NCBI RefSeq assembly: GCF_029263155.1
Contig: NZ_JAJCYB010000074.1
Coordinates: forward strand, 62,001-126,000
Reading direction: 5' to 3'
DNA from: Pseudonocardia sp.
GTDB lineage: Bacteria; Actinomycetota; Actinomycetes; Mycobacteriales; Pseudonocardiaceae
Length of the DNA stretch: 64,000 bases
The position numbers were made by a program, and so were the translations under genes. Shown here one piece after another: positions 54,255 through 63,730 of the stretch. The notes below the pieces were generated by a model. It was not told the DNA's origin. It worked only from the letters and a program-made list of their open reading frames with translations, and made no database searches. Position 1 is the first letter of the stretch; each line of letters begins with the position of its first letter.

Positions 54255-54291
54255 GACGCCCGGGGGCGGGCCCGCCCCGCCCCCGGGCGTC
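54255..54291 (+). terminator. Strong hairpin between binding-protein and permease genes
   Basis: A 14-bp perfect stem (54255-54268 with 54278-54291) and a 9-base loop end just before the permease ribosome site. Such hairpins in importer operons protect or terminate most binding-protein mRNA, giving more binding protein than permease. Confidence 0.75.
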
Positions 54292-54308
54292 CGTAGGAGG
54301 TGGTCTTG

Positions 54309-55289
54309 ATGACCCTGCTCGACAAGGTCTTCCAGCTCGTCGTCGCCGTCGCGCTGTTCGCACTGATCATGGCGCTGGTGCTGTTCGTCTCCGACCGGCT
54401 GCGCGGTCGCCGGGCCGAGTCGTGGCAGGGATTCACGTTCGTGCTGCCCGCGGTGCTGCTGTTGCTCGTGGGACTGATCTACCCGGCCCTGCGCACCCTC
54501 TACCAGTCATTTCTCAACCGCAACAGCACCGGGTTCGTCGGCCTGGACAACTACATCCGGGTCTTCACCCAGCCGGAACTGCTGTTGGTGCTCCGCAACA
54601 CCGCCCTCTGGGTGATCATCACCCCGGTGCTGGCCACCGCGATCGGTCTGGTCTACGCAGTGCTGATCGACCGCTCGCGGGTCGAGTCCTTCGCCAAGGC
54701 CCTGATCTTCCTGCCGATGGCGATCTCGTTCGTCGGCGCGTCGGTGATCTGGAAGTTCCTCTACGACTACAAGCAGGTCCGGCTCGTCGACGGCGAACCG
54801 ACGGGGCAGATCGGCCTGGTCAATCAGTTCATCCAATGGCTCGGCGGGGAACCGCAGAACCTGCTGGTCAACGAGCCGTGGAATACGTTCCTCCTGATCA
54901 TTGTGATGATCTGGATCCAGGCCGGGTTTGCGATGACCGTGCTGTCGGCGGCCATCAAGGCGATCCCGGACGACATCGTGGAGGCCGCCCGCCTCGACGG
55001 CGTCGGTGGCCTGCGGATGTTCTTCGCCATCACGCTGCCGAGCATCCGCCCGGCCGTGGTGGTGGTGCTGACCACCATCGCGATCGGCGTGCTCAAGGTC
55101 TTCGACATCGTGCGCACCATGACCGGCGGCCAGTTCGGCACCAGCGTCGTGGCCAACGAGTTCTACACGCAGAGCTTCCGGTCCTCGGACTTCGGGCTCG
55201 GCTCGGCGCTGGCGATCCTGCTGTTCGTGCTCGTCATGCCGATCGTGATCTACAACGTGCGGCAGATGCGGAAGGTGGACGCGCGATGA
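54309..55289 (+). CDS. Sugar ABC-importer permease (MalF-like)
   Basis: 326 aa with about seven hydrophobic segments. The EAA loop, DDIVEAARLDGVGGLRMFF, that contacts the ATPase is intact. TAGGAGG ahead of the ATG at 54309 (rather than the GTG at 54300 that overlaps it) decides the start. Its TGA overlaps the next permease ATG (55286-55289). Confidence 0.94.
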   Translation: MTLLDKVFQLVVAVALFALIMALVLFVSDRLRGRRAESWQGFTFVLPAVLLLLVGLIYPALRTLYQSFLNRNSTGFVGLDNYIRVFTQPELLLVLRNTALWVIITPVLATAIGLVYAVLIDRSRVESFAKALIFLPMAISFVGASVIWKFLYDYKQVRLVDGEPTGQIGLVNQFIQWLGGEPQNLLVNEPWNTFLLIIVMIWIQAGFAMTVLSAAIKAIPDDIVEAARLDGVGGLRMFFAITLPSIRPAVVVVLTTIAIGVLKVFDIVRTMTGGQFGTSVVANEFYTQSFRSSDFGLGSALAILLFVLVMPIVIYNVRQMRKVDAR

Positions 55290-56218
55290 CCGTCGTCAAC
55301 GAGGTGCCCGACGCCGCACCCGGCAGCACCACTCCCGGCCTCACCTCCGGGGCAACCGAGAAGCGGTCCTCGGTCGCGAAGAAGGGGCTGACCTCGCCGT
55401 GGGCCTCGCTCGCGGCGATCGTCATCGCCGTGCTCTGGACGATCCCCACACTCGGGTTGTTCATCACCTCCTTCCGCCCCGAGCGCGACGTTCGCAACAC
55501 CGGCTGGTGGACGATCCTCACGGACCCGTCGTTCACCCTCGACAACTACGACGAGGTGCTGTTCGGCGGCACGACGGAGCTGTCGAACTACTTCGTCAAC
55601 TCCATCATCATCACGATCCCGGCCGTACTCATCCCGATCGTGCTGGCCACAATCGCCGCGTACGCGTTCGCGTGGACCAACTTCTGGGGCCGCGACATCC
55701 TGTTCGTCGCAGTGTTCGCGCTCCAGATCGTGCCGCTGCAGGTGGCCCTGATCCCGCTGCTGGAGATCTACGTCAGCACCGGGCTCTCGGGCTCGTACTG
55801 GACCGTGTGGATCTCCCACTCGATCTTCGCACTGCCGCTGGCGATCTTCCTGCTGCACAACTCGATGCGCGACATCCCAGCCGAGCTCGTCGAGGCCGCG
55901 CGCGTCGACGGTGCCGGGCACGTCCGCATCTTCACCCGGATCATGCTGCCGTTGATGACACCGGCCATCGCGGCGTTCGGCGTGTTCCAGTTCCTGTGGG
56001 TGTGGAACGATCTCCTCGTGGCCCTCACCTTCGCGGGTGGCACGCGCGACGTGGCCCCGCTCACGGTCCGCGTGGCCGAGCTGACCGGCACCCGCGGCGG
56101 GGACTACTACCTGCTCGCGGCGGGTGCGTTCGTCTCGATCGTCATACCGCTCATCGTGTTCCTGTCCATGCAGCGCTTCTTCGTCCGCGGGCTGCTGGCG
56201 GGAAGCGTCAAGGGTTGA
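55286..56218 (+). CDS. Sugar ABC-importer permease (MalG-like)
   Basis: 310 aa. A 40-residue cytoplasmic start is followed by six hydrophobic segments and the EAA loop AELVEAARVDGAGHVRIF. It forms the importer with the preceding permease and an MsiK-type ATPase. The stop is 28 bp before the LacI start. Confidence 0.94.
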   Translation: MTVVNEVPDAAPGSTTPGLTSGATEKRSSVAKKGLTSPWASLAAIVIAVLWTIPTLGLFITSFRPERDVRNTGWWTILTDPSFTLDNYDEVLFGGTTELSNYFVNSIIITIPAVLIPIVLATIAAYAFAWTNFWGRDILFVAVFALQIVPLQVALIPLLEIYVSTGLSGSYWTVWISHSIFALPLAIFLLHNSMRDIPAELVEAARVDGAGHVRIFTRIMLPLMTPAIAAFGVFQFLWVWNDLLVALTFAGGTRDVAPLTVRVAELTGTRGGDYYLLAAGAFVSIVIPLIVFLSMQRFFVRGLLAGSVKG

Positions 56219-56246
56219 CGTCGGCGGGGTCGGGGGACCCGACGGG

Positions 56247-57260
56247 ATGAGCACGATCAGGGACGTCGCCGATGCGGCCGGGGTGTCGATCGCCACGGTG
56301 TCCCGCGCCCTGCACGGGTTGCCCCGGGTCGCCGAGGACACCCGGCGCAGGGTGCTGGACGCCGCGGACCGGCTGCACTACGTCGCCTCCCCGAGCGCGG
56401 CGCGCCTCGCGGGCGGGCAGACGATGGCCATCGGTGTCGTGGCGCCGTTCGTCAACCGGTGGTTCTTCGCGGCGGCGGTGCACGCCGCGGAGGAGCTGCT
56501 CCGGCCGGCCGGCTACGACCTGCTGCTCTACAGCATCGGCGCCGACGCCACGGAGCGCCGCCGCGTGCTCGCCGGCAACCTGTTGCGCAAGCGGGTCGAC
56601 GGCGTGCTCGTGCTGGGACTGCAGCCCGACGCCGACGAGGTGGCGGCCCTGTCCGCGGCGGGTGGGCCGGTGTCGATCATCGGTGCCGAGGTGGACGGCT
56701 GGGGCAGCGTCCGCATCGACGACGAGGGCACGGCCCGCTGCGCCATGGCCCACCTGCGGGGCCTGGGTCACCGGCGGATCGGCTACATCGGCGGCGACCG
56801 CGACGATCCGCTGCACTCCACGGCGCCGACGGATCGTCACCGCGGCTACCGGCGGGAGCTGGCGGCGGCCGGGATCGCCGCCGACCCCGCCCTGGAGACC
56901 GTCGGGGGATTCACCGTGCGCGGCGGGATGGCGGCTATGGCGCGCCTCCTGCCGGCCCGCCCCACCGCCGTGTTCGCGGCGTCCGACGAGATGGCGATGG
57001 GGGCGGTGCACGTGGCGCGGCAGGAAGGCCTGCGGGTGCCCGAGGACCTGTCGGTGATCGGCATCGACGACCACGAGATGTCCGAGCTGTTCGACCTGAC
57101 GACGGTGGCGCAGCCGGTCGAGGAGCAGGGGGTGCTGGCCGCGGAGATGCTGCTCGCGGCACTGGCCGACCCGGCCGCCGAACCACCGGTGATCACGGTG
57201 GCGACCAGGCTGACCGTGCGCGGGACCACCGCAGCACCCGACCCGGCCGGGCTCACGTGA
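56247..57260 (+). CDS. LacI-family transcriptional regulator
   Basis: 337 aa. N-terminal helix-turn-helix with hinge (TIRDVADAAGVSIATVSRAL, then LDAADRLHYVASPSA) and a periplasmic-binding-like sugar-sensing domain (AIGVVAPFV, SVIGIDDHEMSELF). It is the last gene of the importer operon and is likely to repress it at the TGGAAGCGTTTACGCA-type operator near 52778. The inducer is probably the sugar imported or its beta-glucoside. Confidence 0.94.
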   Translation: MSTIRDVADAAGVSIATVSRALHGLPRVAEDTRRRVLDAADRLHYVASPSAARLAGGQTMAIGVVAPFVNRWFFAAAVHAAEELLRPAGYDLLLYSIGADATERRRVLAGNLLRKRVDGVLVLGLQPDADEVAALSAAGGPVSIIGAEVDGWGSVRIDDEGTARCAMAHLRGLGHRRIGYIGGDRDDPLHSTAPTDRHRGYRRELAAAGIAADPALETVGGFTVRGGMAAMARLLPARPTAVFAASDEMAMGAVHVARQEGLRVPEDLSVIGIDDHEMSELFDLTTVAQPVEEQGVLAAEMLLAALADPAAEPPVITVATRLTVRGTTAAPDPAGLT

Positions 57261-57296
57261 CCGTGACCGGCCCCCGGGGCCCGGCGCGGCCCGGTC

Positions 57297-58604
57297 TCAG
57301 CGCCGCGCCGCGATCTCCGCGGCCAGCCACCGGTAGGACGCCTTGGGCCGCCGGTCCCGGGTGGCCGGGTCGACCTCGACGATCCCGAAGGTCTGCGTGT
57401 ACCCGTAGGCCCACTCGAAGTTGTCGAGCAGCGACCAGACCAGGTAGCCGCGCACGGGGGCGCCGGCGGCGCGGGCCCGCTCCGCGGCCGCGAGGTGCGA
57501 GCGCAGGTAGGCGATGCGGTCCTGGTCGTCGACGCTGCCGTCGGGCAGCCGACGCGCGTCGGGGTAGGCGGCACCGTTCTCGGTGACGTAGAGCGGCACG
57601 TCCGGCGCGATGGCGGCCACGCGGAGCAGGACCTGCTCCAGACCGGTCGCGTCGACCTCCCAGGCCATCGTGGTCAGCGGCCCGCGGGGGTGCAGCCCGA
57701 AGTCCCCGGCACCGGGATAGGCGCGCTGGTCGGGCACCGAGCGCCCGTCCGGCAGGGCGGGACCGACGCGCAGCGGCGTGTAGTAGTTGACGCCCAGCCA
57801 TGCGGCGCTGCCCCGGATCAGCGGGAGGTCCGCGGCGTGCGCGTCGTCCCGTGGCACCGCCTCGGGGTACCGGCCCGCGAACAGGGCATCCAGCCACAGC
57901 CCGTTCTGGATCTCGTCGACGGTCCGCGCGGCGGCGGCGAACTCCGGTGACTCGGGAAGCACCGGGTAGAGGTTGCAGACGACGCCGGTGTCGGCGCCCG
58001 GCATCGCCCGCGCGCCGAGCGCGTGGGCGAGCAGCAGGTGGTGGGCCGCCCGGAACGCCGCGGTCGCGTCACGGATCCCCGGGGCGTGCACGCCCGAGCC
58101 GTGCCCCAGGAAGGCCGCGCACCACGGCTCGTTGAGGGTGGCCCACCGGGTGACCCGGTCGCCCAGTGCGGAGTGGGCGGCCTGCGCGTAGTCGGCGAAG
58201 CGCAGCGCGGTGTCCCGCACCGGCCAGCCTCCGGCGTCCTGCAGCGGCTGCGGGAGGTCCCAGTGGTACAGCGTGGGCATCGGGGCGATGCCGCGGTCGA
58301 GCAGGCCGTCGACGAGCCGCGAGTAGTAGTCCAGGCCCGCCGGGTCGGCGCTCCCCCGTCCCGTGGGCTGCACCCGCGGCCAGGACAGCGAGAACCGGTA
58401 GGCGTCGACGCCCAGGCCCGCGAGCAGGTCCAGGTCCTCGTCGAGCCGGTGGTAGGAGTCGCAGGCGACCGACCCGTCGGACCCGTCGAGGATCGCGCCG
58501 GGCCGGGCGGCGAAGGTGTCCCAGATGCTCGGCGCCCGCCCGCCGCCCGCACCCTCGACCTGGTAGGCGGCGGTCGCCGTCCCGATCAGCAGCCGGTCGT
58601 TCAC
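57297..58604 (-). CDS. GH1 beta-glucosidase, cytoplasmic
   Basis: 435 aa. Acid/base Glu159 in TLNEP and nucleophile Glu342 in YVTENGAAY, plus GTATAAYQVEGA at the N-terminus, define family GH1. No signal peptide is present, so it acts on sugars already inside the cell. The GTG at 58604 overlaps the stop of the cel6 gene (58601-58604, GTGA), making it the last gene of the cslA-glxA-cel6 operon. It could hydrolyse cellobiose or other beta-glucosides brought in by the importer. Confidence 0.95.
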   Translation of the reverse strand: MNDRLLIGTATAAYQVEGAGGGRAPSIWDTFAARPGAILDGSDGSVACDSYHRLDEDLDLLAGLGVDAYRFSLSWPRVQPTGRGSADPAGLDYYSRLVDGLLDRGIAPMPTLYHWDLPQPLQDAGGWPVRDTALRFADYAQAAHSALGDRVTRWATLNEPWCAAFLGHGSGVHAPGIRDATAAFRAAHHLLLAHALGARAMPGADTGVVCNLYPVLPESPEFAAAARTVDEIQNGLWLDALFAGRYPEAVPRDDAHAADLPLIRGSAAWLGVNYYTPLRVGPALPDGRSVPDQRAYPGAGDFGLHPRGPLTTMAWEVDATGLEQVLLRVAAIAPDVPLYVTENGAAYPDARRLPDGSVDDQDRIAYLRSHLAAAERARAAGAPVRGYLVWSLLDNFEWAYGYTQTFGIVEVDPATRDRRPKASYRWLAAEIAARR

Positions 58605-59605
58605 CCCGCGCTCCGCCGCGCCAGGTCCAGGCCGTACTCGGGGAACCACTGACCGGCCTCCGGCTCGCCCGGGCGGCACGCGCCGTCGGACTCACCGGGG
58701 CGCTTCACCCAGAGCAGGGCGTCCACCAGCGGGATGCCCGGATCGGTGGTCGGGACGGTGCCGAGCGCGCGGCCCGGCGGGTTGCAGAAGCTCGGGGCGC
58801 CGTCGATGTCCTCCGTGGGCGGCGGGCCGGCGCCGTTGCGGCTGGTGTCGATGACGAACCGCGCGCCGCCGAGGCGCTGTGAGATCGCCGTGCCGAACTC
58901 CACGTTGTCCTGCGTCGACCGGAAGTTGGCCACGTTCAGGCTGAACCCGTCGGCCCGTCCGACCCCGGAGCGCTCCAGCGCGCCGGCGAGCGCGTCCACG
59001 TCGGAGATGAAGCCGGGGTTGCCGGCGTCGAGGTAGACGGTGGCGCCCGCGCCCTTCAGCGTGTCGATCGCGTCTGCGAGCAGCGTGTAGCGCTCGTCGC
59101 GCAGCTCGCCGTCGACGCAGCCCGACAGCTCGTGCGGCACGGCGTCGGGTTCGAGCACGACGGTGGCGTCGCGGGCGTCCACCGCGGCCGCGAGCCCGTC
59201 GATCCAGGCCCGGTAGTAGCCGGCGTCCGGGGCACCGCCGCCGGAGAAGCTGCCGCAGTCACGGTGGGGGATGTTGTAGGCCACCAGCAGCGGGCGGGCG
59301 CCCGCGGCTGCGGCCCGGCCGACGTACTCGCCCGCCTGGGCCTGCACCTGCTCCGCGTCGCCGGTCACCCACAGCGGCAGCGGCTGCTCGGCGATCTCCC
59401 GGACGAGCTCGGCATCGGACGTCCGGCCCTCCGCCTCCCACTGCCTGACCTGGGCGGCGGCCGCGGTGTTCGGGTCGACGTAGAAGCCGGTGGCCACCGG
59501 CCCGGACCCGCCGATGGTCTGCTCGGCCGTGCAGGCGACGGCCGACGCCGCGATGAGGACGCCCGCGACCAGCGCGGCCAGCGCGCCCGACGTCGCCGGT
59601 CTCAT
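58601..59605 (-). CDS. GH6 cellulase-like endoglucanase, lipoprotein
   Basis: 334 aa. A signal peptide with ASAVAC suggests a lipoprotein at the outer membrane face. GH6 marks are FYVDPNTAA, the catalytic region VLEPDAVPHEL and DTSRNG, with WVKRPGESDG near the C-terminus. The ATG at 59605 overlaps the glxA stop (59602-59605) and its TGA overlaps the GH1 start. In Streptomyces the same gene follows cslA-glxA and trims the beta-glucan made at hyphal tips. Confidence 0.93.
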   Translation of the reverse strand: MRPATSGALAALVAGVLIAASAVACTAEQTIGGSGPVATGFYVDPNTAAAAQVRQWEAEGRTSDAELVREIAEQPLPLWVTGDAEQVQAQAGEYVGRAAAAGARPLLVAYNIPHRDCGSFSGGGAPDAGYYRAWIDGLAAAVDARDATVVLEPDAVPHELSGCVDGELRDERYTLLADAIDTLKGAGATVYLDAGNPGFISDVDALAGALERSGVGRADGFSLNVANFRSTQDNVEFGTAISQRLGGARFVIDTSRNGAGPPPTEDIDGAPSFCNPPGRALGTVPTTDPGIPLVDALLWVKRPGESDGACRPGEPEAGQWFPEYGLDLARRSAG

Positions 59606-61557
59606 GTCACCTGCACCCATCTCGCCACGGACGGCGTCCCCGTGTCATCCACGAGGAACAGCATGTAGTAGCCCGCCGGGACCAGTGTCCGCGACCCCGG
59701 GACGCCCAGTCCGAGCGTCCCGTCCGGGCGTCGCTCCATGTCCAGGGCCACCGTGCGCTGCTCCAGATCGGTCACGTGGGTCACGGCGCTGGGCCGGACC
59801 AGCCGGGCCCGATCGACGCTCCCGGCGTCCGGCGTGGCCACCGTCATCGTGTCGCCCGGCGCCACGGCGGCGGGCGCGTCGGTGATCTCCGGGCGCGGGC
59901 CGTGGAACATGTAGGGCGGCGTGTAGATCTCCAGCCGGTGCTCGAACTCGGCGTCGCGGGTGTTGTTCACGTCGGAGAACAGCGCGTCCCCGCCCATCAC
60001 CAGCACCTGACCGTTGGGCAGCAGCAGGCCCTCCGTGTGGTAGTCGCGGCCCACCGAGGAGTCCGCCGCGGGACGCAGCGAGTTGGTCGACGGCGTGTAG
60101 AGGCTCGCCTCGTAGATGTGGCTCCGGCCCTTGCCCCGGTAGTCGCGCGAACCGCCGGCGATGAGGATCTCGTCGGTCGGCAGCGTCACGACGTTCGGGT
60201 ACCGGGTCGGCTCGGGCAGGTCCGGCCCCGGCGTGTACGCGGGGGTCTCGGCCGTGAGGTCGATGATGTCGGTCCGGCTGGTGGACAGCGGCGACTCGCC
60301 CACCCCTCCCCCGCCCACGACCATCAGGCGCTGGTCCTGGACCGGGCCGATCCACGCCGAGCCGCTGGTCTCCATCAGCTCGGGATCCCGCAGGCCGGCG
60401 ACCGGCTCGAAGGTGTTGTCCTCCAGTTGCCAGAACCCGGGCACGCGGCCCTGGTCCGACGGCCCGTAGCCGGTGCTCGACCCGGTGAAGAACAGCTCGC
60501 CCTCGTTCTCGGTCTGGAACAGGGCCGGGTAGGTCGGGAAGTACCGGAACAGGTCCGGCCGCTCGGTCCAGGTCTTCGTCACCGGGTCGTAGAGCTCGTT
60601 CTGCCCGGGCAGGATCTCCCCCGTGCCGTCGAGCCCGGACACCGACAGCACGGTGCCGTCGTGCAGGGGGGTGAGGCTGGGGTACCAGCGCTTGTGGGCC
60701 ATCGAGTCGACGCGCACGTACTCCTCGGCGATCGGGTCGAACTCGAAGGCGTCGTCGATGCCCTGGTAGTCCTGCTTCTCCAGGTCCATGTTCTCCGCGA
60801 GGCCGTAGAGGTTCTCGGCGTCCGGGCCCACCGCCAGCCCGGAGATCGAGTACTGGGCGGGCGTCGCGGTGACCCCCGCCGCGCCCTCGACCTCGGACTC
60901 CACCCACACCACGGTCTCGCTGGCGGTCACGGTCGCCGTGCCGTCGCGGGCGATCACCTTCTCCGCGGGCGGCAGCGAGAACGCGTTGGTGGCGCGGTAC
61001 GCCTTGCCGTCGGGGGCCACGAACTCGGTGCCGGCCGGGAAGTCCCGTCCGGCGTCGGGGAACTCGTTCTTCACCCGCATCGGCCCGCCCGCGTGGGTGA
61101 CGTCGCCCTCGAGCACCTCGTAGCGCTGGGTCCCCCCGGCCACCAGCAGGTTCCCGTCGGGGAGGAACGCGTGGCCCGCGCAGAACATGTCGGCGGGGGT
61201 GAGGACGTCGCGGGTCTGCCCGGTGACGGGGTCGTAGAGCAGCGTCCTGAACGTCCCGGCGTCGAACTGGGCGCGGTCGTTGCCCGACCCCGCGATGATC
61301 AGCACCTTCCCGGTGGACAGCAACGCCGCGTGGATCGCGTTGACGCGCTGCTCCTCGGGCAGCTCGATCACGTCCCAGCGGCCGAACTCCGCCATGTAGT
61401 CCGCACTGTTGATCATCTGGTCACGCTGCCACGCGGTGACCAGCGCGATGCCCGGCGGCACGTTCACCGCGATCAGGACGGCCGGCACGAGCACTATCAT
61501 GATCATCCGGCTGCGTTTCTTGATCGCCACCAGAGATCTGCGCAGCAGGCGCCTCAC
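59602..61557 (-). CDS. glxA: GlxA-type copper radical oxidase (galactose-oxidase-like)
   Basis: 651 aa. A basic start and one transmembrane helix (about residues 18-38) anchor the protein, with a kelch-propeller domain outside. Likely cofactor residues are Cys in ADMFCAGHAF, a Tyr in FRYFPTYPALF, the Tyr-His pair in GRDYHTEGLLLP and His in AVTHVTDLEQR. In Streptomyces GlxA oxidises glycan produced by CslA and is needed for its deposition; it uses a Cys-Tyr radical and copper. GTG at 61557 is preceded by GAGGAG. It lies 13 bp after cslA. Confidence 0.94.
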   Translation of the reverse strand: MRRLLRRSLVAIKKRSRMIMIVLVPAVLIAVNVPPGIALVTAWQRDQMINSADYMAEFGRWDVIELPEEQRVNAIHAALLSTGKVLIIAGSGNDRAQFDAGTFRTLLYDPVTGQTRDVLTPADMFCAGHAFLPDGNLLVAGGTQRYEVLEGDVTHAGGPMRVKNEFPDAGRDFPAGTEFVAPDGKAYRATNAFSLPPAEKVIARDGTATVTASETVVWVESEVEGAAGVTATPAQYSISGLAVGPDAENLYGLAENMDLEKQDYQGIDDAFEFDPIAEEYVRVDSMAHKRWYPSLTPLHDGTVLSVSGLDGTGEILPGQNELYDPVTKTWTERPDLFRYFPTYPALFQTENEGELFFTGSSTGYGPSDQGRVPGFWQLEDNTFEPVAGLRDPELMETSGSAWIGPVQDQRLMVVGGGGVGESPLSTSRTDIIDLTAETPAYTPGPDLPEPTRYPNVVTLPTDEILIAGGSRDYRGKGRSHIYEASLYTPSTNSLRPAADSSVGRDYHTEGLLLPNGQVLVMGGDALFSDVNNTRDAEFEHRLEIYTPPYMFHGPRPEITDAPAAVAPGDTMTVATPDAGSVDRARLVRPSAVTHVTDLEQRTVALDMERRPDGTLGLGVPGSRTLVPAGYYMLFLVDDTGTPSVARWVQVT

Positions 61558-61570
61558 GTGGGGGAACTCC

Positions 61571-63730
61571 TCACTTCGCGGGGTCGGAACGCGGCACGGG
61601 TGACGGGCGCGGCGGCGGGGCGACGCGCGGCACCATCGGCACGGCAGGCTCGGGAACCGGCGGGCGGCGAGGCTGCGGGGCCACCGATCCGGGCGCGGCG
61701 GGGCGCGACGGAGCGCGGTGTGCGGGCACAGCGGCGCGCACCGCGACCAGGTCGCGATCGGCCGCCTCGGGCGGACCGGCCGGCCGCGGTCGGGGAACGG
61801 GCCGCGCCGACGGCACCACCGCCCGGTCCCGCGGCGGCCCCGGCCGGGGCGTGCCGTCCGGCTCTACGACGGGGAACGGGGCCGACCGCAGCAGCGACGC
61901 CCGCGGCGGCGCGCCGCCGGGCTCCTCGTCCTCGGGATCGACCCCGACCTCGGCGGGCCGGTCCGCCCGGGCCAGCCCGACGGGGTCGGCGTCCACCGCG
62001 GCGTCGACCACGCCCGCGCCGGTGGCCGCGCTGGGCGCCATGTCGGCGGTGAGCCACCACAGCATCACCGGCGTGAGGCTCACGAGCAGGGCGATGGCCG
62101 GCCACATCATCACGTCGATGTTGGCGTAGCCCAGGACCACCGAGCCGGTCAGCGCGGTGACGAGCAGCACCGTCCACTGCAGATGGCGCCGGAACGTGAC
62201 CAGCCGGTCCCGGCTGGCCGAGCCGCTCTTGGGCGTGACGACGAACCGCGCGGGCCTGCGCAGCAGCGTGGCGATCAGCGAGCTGGCGTAGATCGGCGCG
62301 GAGATCACCGACATCGCCATGCCGCGCAGGCCCGGCGAGTTGTCCGGCTCGTACGGGCTGACGTTGTAGCGGCGGTTGCGGATGTAGACCCACATCTGGA
62401 ACGCCGTGGCGTCGACGTAGAGCGCCAGCCACAGCTGCGGCGGCACCACGATGCCCGCGACGCCCATCGTCAGGTAGAGCACGGCGTTGACCGAGCCGAG
62501 GATCCAGCCGATCGCCATCGACGGATAGAACGCGGTGATCAGCAGGTAGTGCAGGATCCGGCCGGGCGGCAGCCGGCGCAGGCGCTTGCGGAACGGGCCG
62601 CGCAGGATCTCGAACGTGCCCCGCGACCAGCGCAATTGCTGGGTGAAGTAGTCGGTCCAGGTCGAGGGACCCTCGCCGACCGCGACGACGTCGGGAGTGT
62701 ACACCGACTTCCACTTCCCGCCGGTGACGGGGTTGCGCCGGGAGTGGATCGCGAGACCCGTCGCCATGTCCTCGGTGATCGAGTCCTCGAGGCCGCCGAC
62801 GCACACCAGCGCGTCGATCCGGATGGCGTTGTTCGTGCCGACCAGCATCGGGGCCCCGTAGGCGTTCGCCGCACGCTGGATCACGCTGTGGAACGGGAAC
62901 TGCTGGCTCTCCGCGCCCTTGGTGACGAAGTTGTCGACGTTGGCGTAGCACTGCGGGCCCACGACGAAGGCCACGTCGGGGTCGCGGAAGTAGCCCAGCA
63001 TGCGCTCCACGTAGATGGGCAGCGGCACATGGTCCGGGTCGACGGAGAGGAACACCTCGTAGCGGTGCCCGTAGCGGTCCACCCAGGCGTTGTAGTTGCC
63101 GTGCTTGGTCTTCGCCTTGAAGCGGCCCGTGGGCTGGTTGTACTCCGGGACGCCCCGCCGGGAGAAGTGCCGCACGCCCTCCTCCAGGCACATGGCCCTG
63201 ACCTCGGGATCGTCGCCCTCGTCGAGGAGCCAGACGTGGAACACGCCGTCGTGTCGGATCCGGCGCGCGGCCGCCACGGTGGCGCGCACCATCTCCACGG
63301 GTTCCTTGCCGGGCACGATCGTGGTCAGGAACGCCACCCGCACCCGGGGGTCGGGCCGTACCGGCACCGGGTCGCGCGCCAGCATCGAGGCCAGCGACAG
63401 CGAGAACACGTTGACCAGCCGCAGGCCCTCGACCAGAGCGATCGACGCGATGACGAAGACGTTCGCCGCGATCGTCCACGACCGGTTCTCGTCGATCTCG
63501 GGGGCGTGCGACGGCTGGAGCAGCCACCAGACGAACGCGGCCTCGAACAGGACGTTCAGCGTGATGATGAGCAGCGAGACGGCCCAGGACCTGCGGCCCG
63601 CGGAGGCGTGCACGCCGCGGTAGGTCACGCGGTAGCCCGGTCCGGGCTCGACGACGTCCCCGGAGAGCCGGCTGAAATCGCGGACGGCGAACGCGCCGGT
63701 CTCCGCGCCGGTCGCCGAGCTGCCCTGCAC
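61571..63730 (-). CDS. cslA: Cellulose synthase-like glycosyltransferase (CslA, GT2)
   Basis: 719 aa. Two N-terminal helices, a GT2 domain with DEGDDPE, SVDPDHVP, ITEDMATG and the QQLRW product-binding motif, then several C-terminal helices. It makes a beta-glucan from UDP-sugar and passes it through the membrane. The last 160 residues or so are an unusual Pro/Arg/Ala-rich tail, probably cytoplasmic. The GTG at 63730 follows GGGGG. It is the first gene of the cslA-glxA-cel6-GH1 operon. No PilZ domain was noticed. Confidence 0.95.
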   Translation of the reverse strand: MQGSSATGAETGAFAVRDFSRLSGDVVEPGPGYRVTYRGVHASAGRRSWAVSLLIITLNVLFEAAFVWWLLQPSHAPEIDENRSWTIAANVFVIASIALVEGLRLVNVFSLSLASMLARDPVPVRPDPRVRVAFLTTIVPGKEPVEMVRATVAAARRIRHDGVFHVWLLDEGDDPEVRAMCLEEGVRHFSRRGVPEYNQPTGRFKAKTKHGNYNAWVDRYGHRYEVFLSVDPDHVPLPIYVERMLGYFRDPDVAFVVGPQCYANVDNFVTKGAESQQFPFHSVIQRAANAYGAPMLVGTNNAIRIDALVCVGGLEDSITEDMATGLAIHSRRNPVTGGKWKSVYTPDVVAVGEGPSTWTDYFTQQLRWSRGTFEILRGPFRKRLRRLPPGRILHYLLITAFYPSMAIGWILGSVNAVLYLTMGVAGIVVPPQLWLALYVDATAFQMWVYIRNRRYNVSPYEPDNSPGLRGMAMSVISAPIYASSLIATLLRRPARFVVTPKSGSASRDRLVTFRRHLQWTVLLVTALTGSVVLGYANIDVMMWPAIALLVSLTPVMLWWLTADMAPSAATGAGVVDAAVDADPVGLARADRPAEVGVDPEDEEPGGAPPRASLLRSAPFPVVEPDGTPRPGPPRDRAVVPSARPVPRPRPAGPPEAADRDLVAVRAAVPAHRAPSRPAAPGSVAPQPRRPPVPEPAVPMVPRVAPPPRPSPVPRSDPAK

